A program made the translations under genes and the position numbers. 64,000 bases of DNA from HXMU1420-13 sp965229525 (GTDB lineage Bacteria > Bacteroidota > Rhodothermia > Balneolales > Balneolaceae), in NCBI GenBank assembly GCA_965229525.1, contig OZ245886.1:1302001-1366000 (forward strand), written 5' to 3'. Below, one piece after another: positions 19,261 to 27,225 of the stretch. Each line of letters begins with the position of its first letter. The stretch's first letter is position 1. The notes beneath the pieces were generated by a model. That model searched no databases. It was given only the letters and a program-made list of their open reading frames with translations, and was not told the DNA's origin.

Positions 19261-19593
19261 ATGACAAATCAACAGCTCGTTAAACTGGAAGAAATCATTA
19301 TTCAAAAACTACATAGTTTAGCGACTGAGGTTATTGAGCTTGAGGAACTCACCAAACCAATTCCTTTAGATGCATCCATTGGGCGTGTATCAAGAATGGA
19401 TGCCATCAACAATAAGTCCATTAATGAAGCTGCCCTTCGTGACAAAAAGAAACTAGTTAAACGACTTGAACGAACCCTTGATCGAATTAAAGAAAAGGAC
19501 TATGGCTATTGTCAAAAATGTGGAAATGAAATTCCGTTTGGGCGACTGGAATACATGCCTCATACAACAAGATGTGTAAAATGTGTCGGTTGA
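19261..19593 (+). CDS. DksA/TraR-type C4 zinc-finger protein
   Basis: A 110-residue protein from ATG 19261; an upstream in-frame start at 19219 adds residues unlike the family. A charged helical region precedes the zinc finger CxxC-17-CxxC (CQKC ... CVKC) characteristic of the DksA/TraR family, whose members bind the RNA polymerase secondary channel and tune transcription under stress. The tip residues of true DksA cannot be confirmed. It is the first plus-strand gene after the kinase pair. Confidence 0.82.
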   Translation: MTNQQLVKLEEIIIQKLHSLATEVIELEELTKPIPLDASIGRVSRMDAINNKSINEAALRDKKKLVKRLERTLDRIKEKDYGYCQKCGNEIPFGRLEYMPHTTRCVKCVG

Positions 19594-19642
19594 TCATTTC
19601 TAGGTAATCTAGTATCAGTATTTTTGATCAAAACTTTTCAAT

Positions 19643-20611
19643 ATGCGAACACTCACAGTACTTCTACTATTCCTTTCAGCATCTTGCATTCAGCCCTCAT
19701 ATTCTGATAATAACACAACCGCAACAGACTTATCCTGGCCATCTTGGTATATACCATTAGATACGGTTCGTGTTTTAAGTTGGAACGTAGAACATTTTGT
19801 GGATGATTTTGACAACCCTTACATCAATAATCGAAGGGAGGACAATCCTGATGAAAATCTTCCAGAACGTAGAGAACAACTAGCTGTAGTTGTGAAAATG
19901 GTTGATGCTGATATCATTGTATTTCAGGAATTCGAGAGTAGTACGTTTGCAAAATCTTTGGCAGATGATTATTTCCCAGAATTAGGGTATCAAATTTATG
20001 GAGGTCTAGAAAGTGACGATTGGTACATGAATGTTGTGATTTTGAGTAGGGTTCCAATGGGTACATTTTATAGCTATGCCAATTCGAATACTCCAATCAT
20101 AAATCAAACTAATGAAGATGGTACTGAAGCATCTCAAACATTTATAAATAACAGGATGTGGAGCGTAGATGTTCTCGTGAATGATGACTATGATTTCAAT
20201 TTAACAGGAGTACATCTTAAAGCTGGTCGAGGAGAACGAAATGAAAACTGGAGAGCTGGCATGACGAATCTATTGCGTAATCAATTCTCAAAATTCATGG
20301 AACTTGATCAAGATCAAAATCTGCTTGTTGTAGGTGACTTTAACGCTACCCCGGATAGTTGGGAGTTTCAATCATTCTTAAGCGATTCTACAGATCTTAG
20401 ATTTGTCGACCCACTTGCCGGAACAGATGTTTTCTCGCACCCGGCAGATTCTGTTTTTTGGAGAATCGACCACATCATACCAAATGAGTATATGATGCCG
20501 GAAATAGTACCAAATTCGATTCAGGTATTTACACCATTTTCGCCTGATTCCATGGACTTCATCGCAGATCACCTGCCTATGATTGTGGATATTGTTGCGA
20601 CTGAGCAATAA
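19643..20611 (+). CDS. endonuclease/exonuclease/phosphatase-family lipoprotein
   Basis: A 322-residue protein with lipobox SASC (Cys15) and the EEP fold order: VLSWNVEHF (Asn), VFQEFES (Glu), GVHLKAG (His), VVGDFNATPDS (Asp/Asn) and terminal DHLPM (His). These are the metal and catalytic residues of Mg-dependent nucleases and phosphatases. Anchored in the envelope, it could degrade extracellular nucleic acid or phosphoesters; the substrate is not determinable here. Confidence 0.87.
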   Translation: MRTLTVLLLFLSASCIQPSYSDNNTTATDLSWPSWYIPLDTVRVLSWNVEHFVDDFDNPYINNRREDNPDENLPERREQLAVVVKMVDADIIVFQEFESSTFAKSLADDYFPELGYQIYGGLESDDWYMNVVILSRVPMGTFYSYANSNTPIINQTNEDGTEASQTFINNRMWSVDVLVNDDYDFNLTGVHLKAGRGERNENWRAGMTNLLRNQFSKFMELDQDQNLLVVGDFNATPDSWEFQSFLSDSTDLRFVDPLAGTDVFSHPADSVFWRIDHIIPNEYMMPEIVPNSIQVFTPFSPDSMDFIADHLPMIVDIVATEQ

Positions 20612-20648
20612 GATTTTGATTGATGAATTTCTTTAATAGATTTGAATC

Positions 20649-21401
20649 ATGAAAATCTTAGGAATTGATGTTGGTGGCTCTGGCATAAAAGGGGCTATTG
20701 TTGATACAAAAAAAGGAATTTTGCTTACAGAGCGTCATCGAATTGAAACGCCTCAGCCGGCAACTCCAAATGCAGTAATCCAAACCATTACTAAATTAAT
20801 CAAACATTTTGATTGGCATGGACAGGTTGGAGTTGGTTTTCCTGCAGCGGTTGTAGATGAAGTTGTTAGAACGGCCTCTAATATTGATGATACCTGGATT
20901 GGAGTAAATGCTGCTTATAAAATTGAAAAAGTAACGGGTTGCCCAACTCATTTAGTAAATGATGTTGATGCTGCAGGATTTGCAGAAATGAAATTTGGTG
21001 CCGGGAGTAATGAAAAAGGGATAGTTCTTATTGCTGCATTTGGAACTGGTATTGGAACGGCCATTTTCAATAAAAAGAAACTGCTTCCAAACACGGAGCT
21101 AGGTCATGTTTATATGAAGAATGGAATGAAGGGTGAACATTATGCTGCTAATTCAGTCCGAGAAAAAAATGAATTAAATTTTGAAGAATGGGGTAAGAGA
21201 GTGAATGAATACTTGTCTTATCTAGAGAAACTGTTCTACCCAAATCTCATTATCATTGGTGGCGGTGTTAGTAAAAAGTTTGATCAGTTCGAAGCATACC
21301 TCGACCTCGATACTCCCGTTGTACCTGCGAAGAATAGGAATCATGCGGGGATTATTGGAGCAGCATTAGCAGCTAAGAACGAACATCTGCGCAAAGTCTA
21401 G
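20649..21401 (+). CDS. ppgK: polyphosphate glucokinase (ROK family)
   Basis: A 250-residue ROK kinase that phosphorylates glucose with polyphosphate (often also ATP). Colinear motifs: GIDVGGSGIKG (Asp7 to Gly15), GFPAAV, catalytic base Asp105 in HLVNDVDAAG, phosphate loop AFGTGIGTA (130-138), ELGH (150-153) and IIIGGGVS. The length and the GGSGIKG/NDVDAAG wording match PPGK better than ATP-only glucokinase. The DMT exporter gene follows 2 bp after the stop, so they are translationally linked. A degenerate paralogue lies at 31389. Confidence 0.9.
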   Translation: MKILGIDVGGSGIKGAIVDTKKGILLTERHRIETPQPATPNAVIQTITKLIKHFDWHGQVGVGFPAAVVDEVVRTASNIDDTWIGVNAAYKIEKVTGCPTHLVNDVDAAGFAEMKFGAGSNEKGIVLIAAFGTGIGTAIFNKKKLLPNTELGHVYMKNGMKGEHYAANSVREKNELNFEEWGKRVNEYLSYLEKLFYPNLIIIGGGVSKKFDQFEAYLDLDTPVVPAKNRNHAGIIGAALAAKNEHLRKV

Positions 21402-21403
21402 CC

Positions 21404-22288
21404 ATGAAAAACATACTACTATTTATTACCCCAACTTTAATATGGGGTAGCACATGGTATGTGATCAAATTTCAGGTTGGTGATGTAGATCCCATGTTTT
21501 CGGTTTCATATCGATTTTTGCTGGCGGGTCTTATCATGCTGGTCGTCGCACGTTTCATGAAATTGAAGCTGGATTTCACCAGAAAGGAACATGCGTTTAT
21601 CCTACTTCAGGGACTATTGATTTTTGGGATTAATTACTGGCTAATTTATATGTCAGAGCTCTATCTCACTAGTGGACTGGTTGGCTTGATATTTTCCCTC
21701 CTTGTTTTCTTTAATATCATTAATGCCCGAATTTTCCTGAAAAATAAGCTTGAATACAAAGTTGTATTAGGCGGAGCTCTAGGGTTATTGGGTACTGCCT
21801 TTGTTTTTTGGGATGACTTAAAAGTCTTTTCTTTTGAAGATGGCAAACTACTTGGTATGAGTTTAGCTATTGGTGGAACTCTAGTTGCCTCACTAGGGAA
21901 TATCACTTCTGCAAGAAATACTAAAGCCGGTATTCCGGTTATCTCTTGTAATGCATTTGGAATGACATACGGTGGGGCAGCTATGATGGTAGTAGCCTTA
22001 CTTTCCGGGAAAGAAATTTCATTCATTGTATCTACAGAATACATTTCCTCTCTTTTATACCTGGCTATATTTGGATCCATCATTGCATTTGGAGCCTATC
22101 TAACCTTAGTTGGAAACATTGGTGCCGGTAAAGCTGCTTATGTTAGTTTAATTGCACCCGTAATCGCACTTGTTATTTCAACCTTTCTTGAAGATTACCA
22201 ATGGACGGCTACAAGTTTAAGTGGAGCAGTATTGATCCTTGCTGGTAATACGATTGCCTTATATAAGAAGCGAGTTTCGACTGAATAA
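21404..22288 (+). CDS. EamA/DMT-family transporter
   Basis: A 294-residue protein with ten hydrophobic segments in two EamA halves (TPTLIWGSTWYVIKF at the N-terminus; LAIFGSIIAFGAYLTLV and SLIAPVIALV in the second half), typical of drug/metabolite exporters. ATG 21404 is 2 bp from the ppgK stop, implying one transcript. The substrate is unknown. Confidence 0.88.
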   Translation: MKNILLFITPTLIWGSTWYVIKFQVGDVDPMFSVSYRFLLAGLIMLVVARFMKLKLDFTRKEHAFILLQGLLIFGINYWLIYMSELYLTSGLVGLIFSLLVFFNIINARIFLKNKLEYKVVLGGALGLLGTAFVFWDDLKVFSFEDGKLLGMSLAIGGTLVASLGNITSARNTKAGIPVISCNAFGMTYGGAAMMVVALLSGKEISFIVSTEYISSLLYLAIFGSIIAFGAYLTLVGNIGAGKAAYVSLIAPVIALVISTFLEDYQWTATSLSGAVLILAGNTIALYKKRVSTE

Positions 22289-22325
22289 ACAGACTCTATC
22301 ATTGTAATAGAAAACTTCATTCATT

Positions 22326-22343
22326 TTAATGTTGCAACATTAA
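22326..22343. promoter_or_regulatory. perfect 18-bp palindrome, candidate MarR operator
   Basis: TTAATGTTGCAACATTAA is fully self-complementary and overlaps the candidate -35 box of the AhpD-like gene. A MarR regulator gene lies 66 bp beyond that gene. The size and symmetry fit operators of winged-helix MarR dimers (inference). Confidence 0.6.
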
Positions 22344-22360
22344 TGTTTAACCGCTAATAT
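22332..22360 (+). promoter_or_regulatory. candidate sigma-70-like promoter of the AhpD-like gene
   Basis: TTGCAA at 22332-22337, a 17-base spacer and TAATAT at 22355-22360. The start codon follows 46 bp later. The box lies inside the palindrome, so repressor binding would block polymerase. Confidence 0.45.
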
Positions 22361-22405
22361 ACTCTCGTTCTAAAATTATTACATAAACAAACACACCTTA
22401 TTATT

Positions 22406-22957
22406 ATGAAAACTTTCAATGTACCTACTTACAGTCAGGTAACAGAAAACAACCAACAGATTTTGGACAACCTTAAAAAAATGGTTGGTTTTGTCCCTAA
22501 CCTTTACGCGACATTCGCTTTAAACGACACTGCACTTGGCGATTATCTAGCTTTGCAAAATAGAAAAAGCACCTTATCAGCCAAAGAAAGAGAAATTATA
22601 AATTTGGTTGTTAGCGAAATCAATCAGTGTTACTACTGTCTTTCTGCTCATACAGCCATCGGCAAAATGAATGGATTCACAGATGATCAAATTATTGACA
22701 TCCGCAGAGCCGAAATCACCTTTGATTTTAAATATGCTGCGCTTGCAAACTATGTAAAAAGTTCAGTTATCAATCGAAGTAAGCCATCACAAGAAAGCAT
22801 AGATGCACTTTTTGAAGCAGGCTACACAGAATCTCAATTAGTAGACATCATTATGGTTATTGGTGATAAAATGATTAGCAATTTCATTCACGGAAGCACC
22901 AACATTCCAATTGATTTTCCAGAAGCACAACCATTACCCGAATTGGTTGAAGCTTAA
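22406..22957 (+). CDS. AhpD-like carboxymuconolactone decarboxylase-family protein
   Basis: A 183-residue protein with the AhpD-type redox motif: Cys75-Tyr-Tyr-Cys78 followed by His82 (CYYCLSAH), plus the N-terminal MVGFVPNLYATFA segment typical of the peroxidase-related subfamily. Such proteins reduce peroxides or related electrophiles through the CxxC pair. It has its own promoter/operator region and is followed by a hairpin and a MarR gene on the same strand. Peroxide or electrophile response is inferred. Confidence 0.88.
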   Translation: MKTFNVPTYSQVTENNQQILDNLKKMVGFVPNLYATFALNDTALGDYLALQNRKSTLSAKEREIINLVVSEINQCYYCLSAHTAIGKMNGFTDDQIIDIRRAEITFDFKYAALANYVKSSVINRSKPSQESIDALFEAGYTESQLVDIIMVIGDKMISNFIHGSTNIPIDFPEAQPLPELVEA

Positions 22958-22975
22958 TATCGTAGATACGACCTC

Positions 22976-23010
22976 TAAGTCCGTGGCAGAATTGCCTCGG
23001 ACTTTTTCTT
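22976..23010 (+). terminator. intrinsic terminator or attenuator between the AhpD-like and marR genes
   Basis: AAGTCCG / CGGACTT with inner GGC/GCC pairing, followed by T-rich TTTTTCTT. It lies just before the MarR start, so read-through may be partial. Confidence 0.7.
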
Positions 23011-23022
23011 ATTTTCAAATTC

Positions 23023-23475
23023 ATGAATACCTCTGAAAAACCTACTGATACGAACCAATACCTAAACGAGTGGCATAGACTTCGCGAAAATCTTCTGCAA
23101 ACTAACGGGTGGTTAAAAAACGAGATCAAGATTTTTTTGGATCAATTCGAAATCACACAGCAGCAGTATAACATTCTGCGAATTCTTAAAGATGCAGATG
23201 GAGAACCTCTTTCTACGAATGAGATCTGTGAAATGATGATCGATAAGATGTCGGATTCTTCCAGAATTGTTGATCGAATCATATCAAAAGGGTTAGCACG
23301 AAAAAACAAATGCCCTCATGATGGTCGTAAAATTCAGGTTTTCATCACTCCAGAGGGAGAATACCTTCTTTCTACTATTAGCACCAAACTGAAAAACCTC
23401 GATGCAGCTTTCAATAAACTTTCCTTTGATGAAGCTGAAAAGTTAAACGTACTTTTGGAAAAACTACGTTCTTGA
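23023..23475 (+). CDS. MarR-family transcriptional regulator
   Basis: A 150-residue winged-helix protein: helices around QQYNILRILKDADGEPLSTNEICEMM, recognition region DKMSDSSRIVDRIISKGLARK, wing CPHDGRKIQVFITPEG, then a C-terminal dimer helix. It probably represses the upstream AhpD-like gene via the palindrome at 22326. No ligand-sensing Cys typical of OhrR is obvious (the single Cys pair is in the NEICEM and KCPHD segments). Confidence 0.9.
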   Translation: MNTSEKPTDTNQYLNEWHRLRENLLQTNGWLKNEIKIFLDQFEITQQQYNILRILKDADGEPLSTNEICEMMIDKMSDSSRIVDRIISKGLARKNKCPHDGRKIQVFITPEGEYLLSTISTKLKNLDAAFNKLSFDEAEKLNVLLEKLRS

Positions 23476-23526
23476 AATAATGCTCCCCTTCCTTTAGGTT
23501 GATCCAGGAATTAATCAATCTATACT

Positions 23527-23913
23527 ATGAAAGAACAGAAGCATGCAATCAATTGGTTTGAGATACCAGCAACAGATATAAATCGAGCAAAAGTATTCTA
23601 CGAATCTATTTTTAATGTAGAACTTGCTTTCATGGATTTGGGTGATGATTTCAAAATGGCGGTCTTCCCCGGGGATATGGAAAGTGTTTCAGGAGCATTG
23701 ATATATAATCCAAACTTCTATCATCCAAGCGAATATCAAGGACCTTTATTGTACCTAAATGCTAACCCAAATTTACAGGATGTACAAGATCGAATTGAGT
23801 TAGCCGGGGGGAGAGTAACTATCCCAAAACGTCAAATCTCTCCTGATCATGGATATATGGCAGTTTTTTTAGATTCTGAAGGAAACAGGATAGCATTACA
23901 TTCTCAAAATTGA
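23527..23913 (+). CDS. VOC (glyoxalase/dioxygenase-fold) protein
   Basis: A 128-residue single VOC unit pair: INWFEIPATDINRAKVFYESIF at the start and GYMAVFLDSEGNRIALHS at the end, the two beta-alpha-beta-beta-beta halves. Members bind divalent metal, but the ligand set here is not complete enough for a reaction call. Confidence 0.85.
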   Translation: MKEQKHAINWFEIPATDINRAKVFYESIFNVELAFMDLGDDFKMAVFPGDMESVSGALIYNPNFYHPSEYQGPLLYLNANPNLQDVQDRIELAGGRVTIPKRQISPDHGYMAVFLDSEGNRIALHSQN

Positions 23914-23975
23914 CTGTCGCGAAACATCAATACATTCCGTTCGTAGTTCAGCCTCAAATCATTTGGGGAATTATT

Positions 23976-25040
23976 ATGAGAAAAATATTAGGTATCGCAT
24001 TAACCGTCTTTTTAGCAACTTCGCTTTCACTGGCTCAGACATTTGAGACTGGAGTTGAGCAATTCGATTCTGGTGATTTTGCATCGGCCAAACAAACTTT
24101 TAATTCTCTTAAATCATCCGACCAAAATAACCCGGAAATATATTTCTACCTTGGTAGAATCGAATTCGAAATGAACGATTTTTCCGATGCTGTAAAGCAA
24201 TTTGAGAAAGCATCAAATATCGATGCGAATGATTCTCGATACTATATGTGGTTAGGGCATTCTTTTGGAAGGCAGGCTCAAGAGGCATCTGTATTAAGGC
24301 AGGCAGGCCATGCCAGAAATAGTAGAAGAAATTATGAAAGAGCCATTGAAATAGATCCAACAAACATCGAAGCCCGAGAAAGTGCCATGGAGTATTATAT
24401 GCAAGCTCCAAGGTTTGTTGGTGGTGGGAGAGATAAGGCAGAAAATCAGGCTAATGAAATTGAAAAGCTGGATTTAGCAGCCGGTATTTCTGCCTGGGGT
24501 AGAATTTATTCTTATTACGAAGAAACAGATAATGCGATAGCCTTTTATAACTCAGCCATTCAAGATCACCCCGAGCTTATGGAACCATACTTCGGGCTGT
24601 TCAATATGTATTTTAACCAGGGTGATTTTTCAAGCGCTGCTAATGTTGCAACCAACCAGCTTCAGGTAAATGATACTTCTGCTGTGATCTACTATAACCT
24701 TGGCAATGCCCAACAGCGTGATGGCGCGTTTGATGAAGCGTTAAAAAACTACAGAATGTCACTTGAAATCGATGGAGAATTCAACCTAACCTACTATCAG
24801 GTCGGTCGTTTAGCAGCTGTTTCAGGTGAACATCTCGATGTTGGAAAAGAGTACATCAACAAATTTATTGAATTGGGAGATGAAGTGGGTGATACTTGGC
24901 TTGCCTGGGGATACTACCGACTCGGTTCTATTGAAGAGCACTTAGATTCAAAAGAACGTGCAATATCATCGTATGAAAAGGCACTGGAATACAATAACAA
25001 TTTGGAGCAGGCAAAAGAAGCTCTAAACGCTCTGAAATAG
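23976..25040 (+). CDS. exported TPR-repeat protein
   Basis: A 354-residue protein. ATG 23976 is chosen because GGGGAA lies just upstream and the product then begins with a clean signal peptide (MRKILGIALTVFLATSLSLAQ); an in-frame start at 23910 would overlap the VOC gene. At least six tetratricopeptide units are visible (NPEIYFYLGRIEFEMNDFSDAVKQF and similar). A periplasmic scaffold role is inferred. The 3' end overlaps the convergent hutG gene by 18 bp. Confidence 0.82.
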   Translation: MRKILGIALTVFLATSLSLAQTFETGVEQFDSGDFASAKQTFNSLKSSDQNNPEIYFYLGRIEFEMNDFSDAVKQFEKASNIDANDSRYYMWLGHSFGRQAQEASVLRQAGHARNSRRNYERAIEIDPTNIEARESAMEYYMQAPRFVGGGRDKAENQANEIEKLDLAAGISAWGRIYSYYEETDNAIAFYNSAIQDHPELMEPYFGLFNMYFNQGDFSSAANVATNQLQVNDTSAVIYYNLGNAQQRDGAFDEALKNYRMSLEIDGEFNLTYYQVGRLAAVSGEHLDVGKEYINKFIELGDEVGDTWLAWGYYRLGSIEEHLDSKERAISSYEKALEYNNNLEQAKEALNALK

Positions 25041-25991
25041 TTCTGCTGCAAGCATTCCGGCCAGCTTAGCTGTTTTATAGTCGACATCATAAACCGGATT
25101 TAATTCACAGATATCCATACTAATTAGCTTGCCGGATTTTTTTATTAACCTGATTACATCCAAAGCATGCTGAAGTTGTATTCCATGCCATGCAGGAGCA
25201 CTCACTCCAGGGGCTATAGAAGCATCAAATACATCTAAACAAATGGTTAAATAAATATGTGTACGATGATCAATAAAACGCCTGAGTTTCTTTTTTGCTG
25301 ATTTATCGCCCTTTAATACCTCTTGATTTGTATTGAAATCAACCTTCCATTTTTCAGCTGTTTCGAAAAGTGATTTTGTGTTGTTCTGAAGATTGATTCC
25401 ATGAACGAAATACTCTAAGTCCTGCCCCATAGAAAAGGAGTGTTCTAATGCCTGCAAAAATGGTGACCCTGAATGTGATCCACTGTGATACGGGCGTAAA
25501 TCAAAATGTGCATCGATGTTTAGTATTCCTGGCTTAGCATCCGGATCAACTTTTTTCAAATACTCAGAAACTCCAAGAAAATGACCAAAAGCTGTTTCAT
25601 GACCACCTCCTATCACTAGTAGTTTTTTGTTGTGATGAAGCAATTGATTTACACTTTCACCAAGTAATTCCTGAGCACTTTCTAAGTCTTCACTCCCCAG
25701 CTTAATATTCCCAACATCAATAAGCCCTTCGTTATCGCCATGCCAACATAAACTACCAACTGACGAACGAAAATAATCTGGTCCTCCAGCTGCGCCAATT
25801 CTACCCTGATTTCTAGATACGCCTTCATCACATTCGAAACCAAGTAGTGCAAATTCCTCTGAATCGTCAGTTTTTCCAATGGGAATGCATCTTACAACCT
25901 GATGCCATCTGTGATTTTTAGAATCTAAATCCGAATCGATTCTTCCCTTCCATATTTCCGGGTTTGTTGGTTTGTAATCCATTTCACTCAT
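25023..25991 (-). CDS. hutG: formimidoylglutamase
   Basis: A 322-residue arginase-fold enzyme that converts N-formimidoyl-glutamate to glutamate and formamide, the last step of histidine breakdown. Mn ligands seen are His131 (GGGHE), Asp160, His162 and Asp164 (NIDAHFD) and Asp253 (CLDVFD). The position that is Asp in the arginase SFDVD motif is Cys251 here. It overlaps hutI by 8 bp and is the last gene of the hut operon. Confidence 0.92.
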   Translation of the reverse strand: MSEMDYKPTNPEIWKGRIDSDLDSKNHRWHQVVRCIPIGKTDDSEEFALLGFECDEGVSRNQGRIGAAGGPDYFRSSVGSLCWHGDNEGLIDVGNIKLGSEDLESAQELLGESVNQLLHHNKKLLVIGGGHETAFGHFLGVSEYLKKVDPDAKPGILNIDAHFDLRPYHSGSHSGSPFLQALEHSFSMGQDLEYFVHGINLQNNTKSLFETAEKWKVDFNTNQEVLKGDKSAKKKLRRFIDHRTHIYLTICLDVFDASIAPGVSAPAWHGIQLQHALDVIRLIKKSGKLISMDICELNPVYDVDYKTAKLAGMLAAELFQSV

Positions 25992-27225
25992 GATTCAAGT
26001 AGGTAGTACCAAGTATTGTGCCGGCAGGCTTCAATTGACCCTGTTGATAAAAGATATTTCGGAAATCATTTGTCTCGTAAATATTAAAATGCGCCTCTTT
26101 ACCAACTGCTATGGTTCCCATGTCCAATCTTAATGCGTGAGATGCTCTGGTCGTAATTCCGGCAAGTGTTTCTGCAATTGTTAGTTTTTCTGAAGCCCCA
26201 AGAATCGATGCTTGCGTTACTAAATCGCCCATCGGTGCCGATCCGGGATTCCAATCTGATGCAATTGCTAAACAACCACCTGCATCTATAATTTTTCGAG
26301 CTGGGGTAAATTGCATACCCAATCCTAAAGATGCACCTGGTAAGGCAACTGCAGTCGTTTTCGAATTATTGAATGCTTTAATTCCAGTTTCGTCGGTGTA
26401 TTCCAGATGATCTGCTGATACACAACTTAATTCATTGGCTAATTGTGCTCCACCCGAATGAAACTGATCCACATGCATGGTTATTTCAAAATTTCTCTTC
26501 AATAATTCTTCAACATACCAACGAGCTTCATCTTCATTAAATGCACCTTCTTCCACAAAAATATCGGCTCTTTGTGCCAACTCTTCTTCCTGTATAATCG
26601 GAATTACTTCATCCAACATCATTTTCAAGTAATCGGAATTTGATCCCTGATAATCTTTTGGTTTAATGTGCGCACCGAGAAAAGTTGGGATTAAAAGGGC
26701 TCGTGTTTGTTGCCTGGCAGATTTGATCGCTCGCAGCATTTTCAACTCGTCAGCTACAGAAAGCCCGTAACCAGATTTCACCTCGATGATTGAAATTCCT
26801 CTACGATTATGTTCTTCAACTCTCGATAACATACCTTCAACCAACTCTTCTTCGGTTGATGTGCGCGTAGCATTAACAGTATCCATGATACCCCCACCCG
26901 CAGCGGCTATTTCAAGGTAAGTTTTACCTGCAACTCGAGCAGCGTAATCTTTCACTCTTGATCCGGCCCAACATATATGCGTATGGCAATCCACAAATGA
27001 AGGCACTGCAATCCATTCTTGTTGATGTGGACTTACTCGAATAACCCGTTCATATTTTTCTGATAGTATAGAGTAATCATCAATTTCTTTAATGACTCCA
27101 TATTCGAGTAGAATTCCAGCATTTTCCAAAATCTGTAATTCATCGTCTGCAAGTACACCATGTAACTTTACATTTTCCATAGTAACAAGCTGCGAGAATG
27201 GACCATATAATCGTGCGGTACTCAT
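25984..27225 (-). CDS. hutI: imidazolonepropionase
   Basis: A 413-residue amidohydrolase-superfamily enzyme that opens imidazolone propionate to N-formimidoyl-glutamate. Motifs are CHTHICWAGSR (metal HxH), IEVKSGYGLS, HVDQFHSGGA, and ASDWNPGSAP with the metal Asp. Start and stop are coupled to its neighbours: the ATG shares a base with the hutU stop, and the 3' end overlaps hutG. Confidence 0.95.
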   Translation of the reverse strand: MSTARLYGPFSQLVTMENVKLHGVLADDELQILENAGILLEYGVIKEIDDYSILSEKYERVIRVSPHQQEWIAVPSFVDCHTHICWAGSRVKDYAARVAGKTYLEIAAAGGGIMDTVNATRTSTEEELVEGMLSRVEEHNRRGISIIEVKSGYGLSVADELKMLRAIKSARQQTRALLIPTFLGAHIKPKDYQGSNSDYLKMMLDEVIPIIQEEELAQRADIFVEEGAFNEDEARWYVEELLKRNFEITMHVDQFHSGGAQLANELSCVSADHLEYTDETGIKAFNNSKTTAVALPGASLGLGMQFTPARKIIDAGGCLAIASDWNPGSAPMGDLVTQASILGASEKLTIAETLAGITTRASHALRLDMGTIAVGKEAHFNIYETNDFRNIFYQQGQLKPAGTILGTTYLNHE

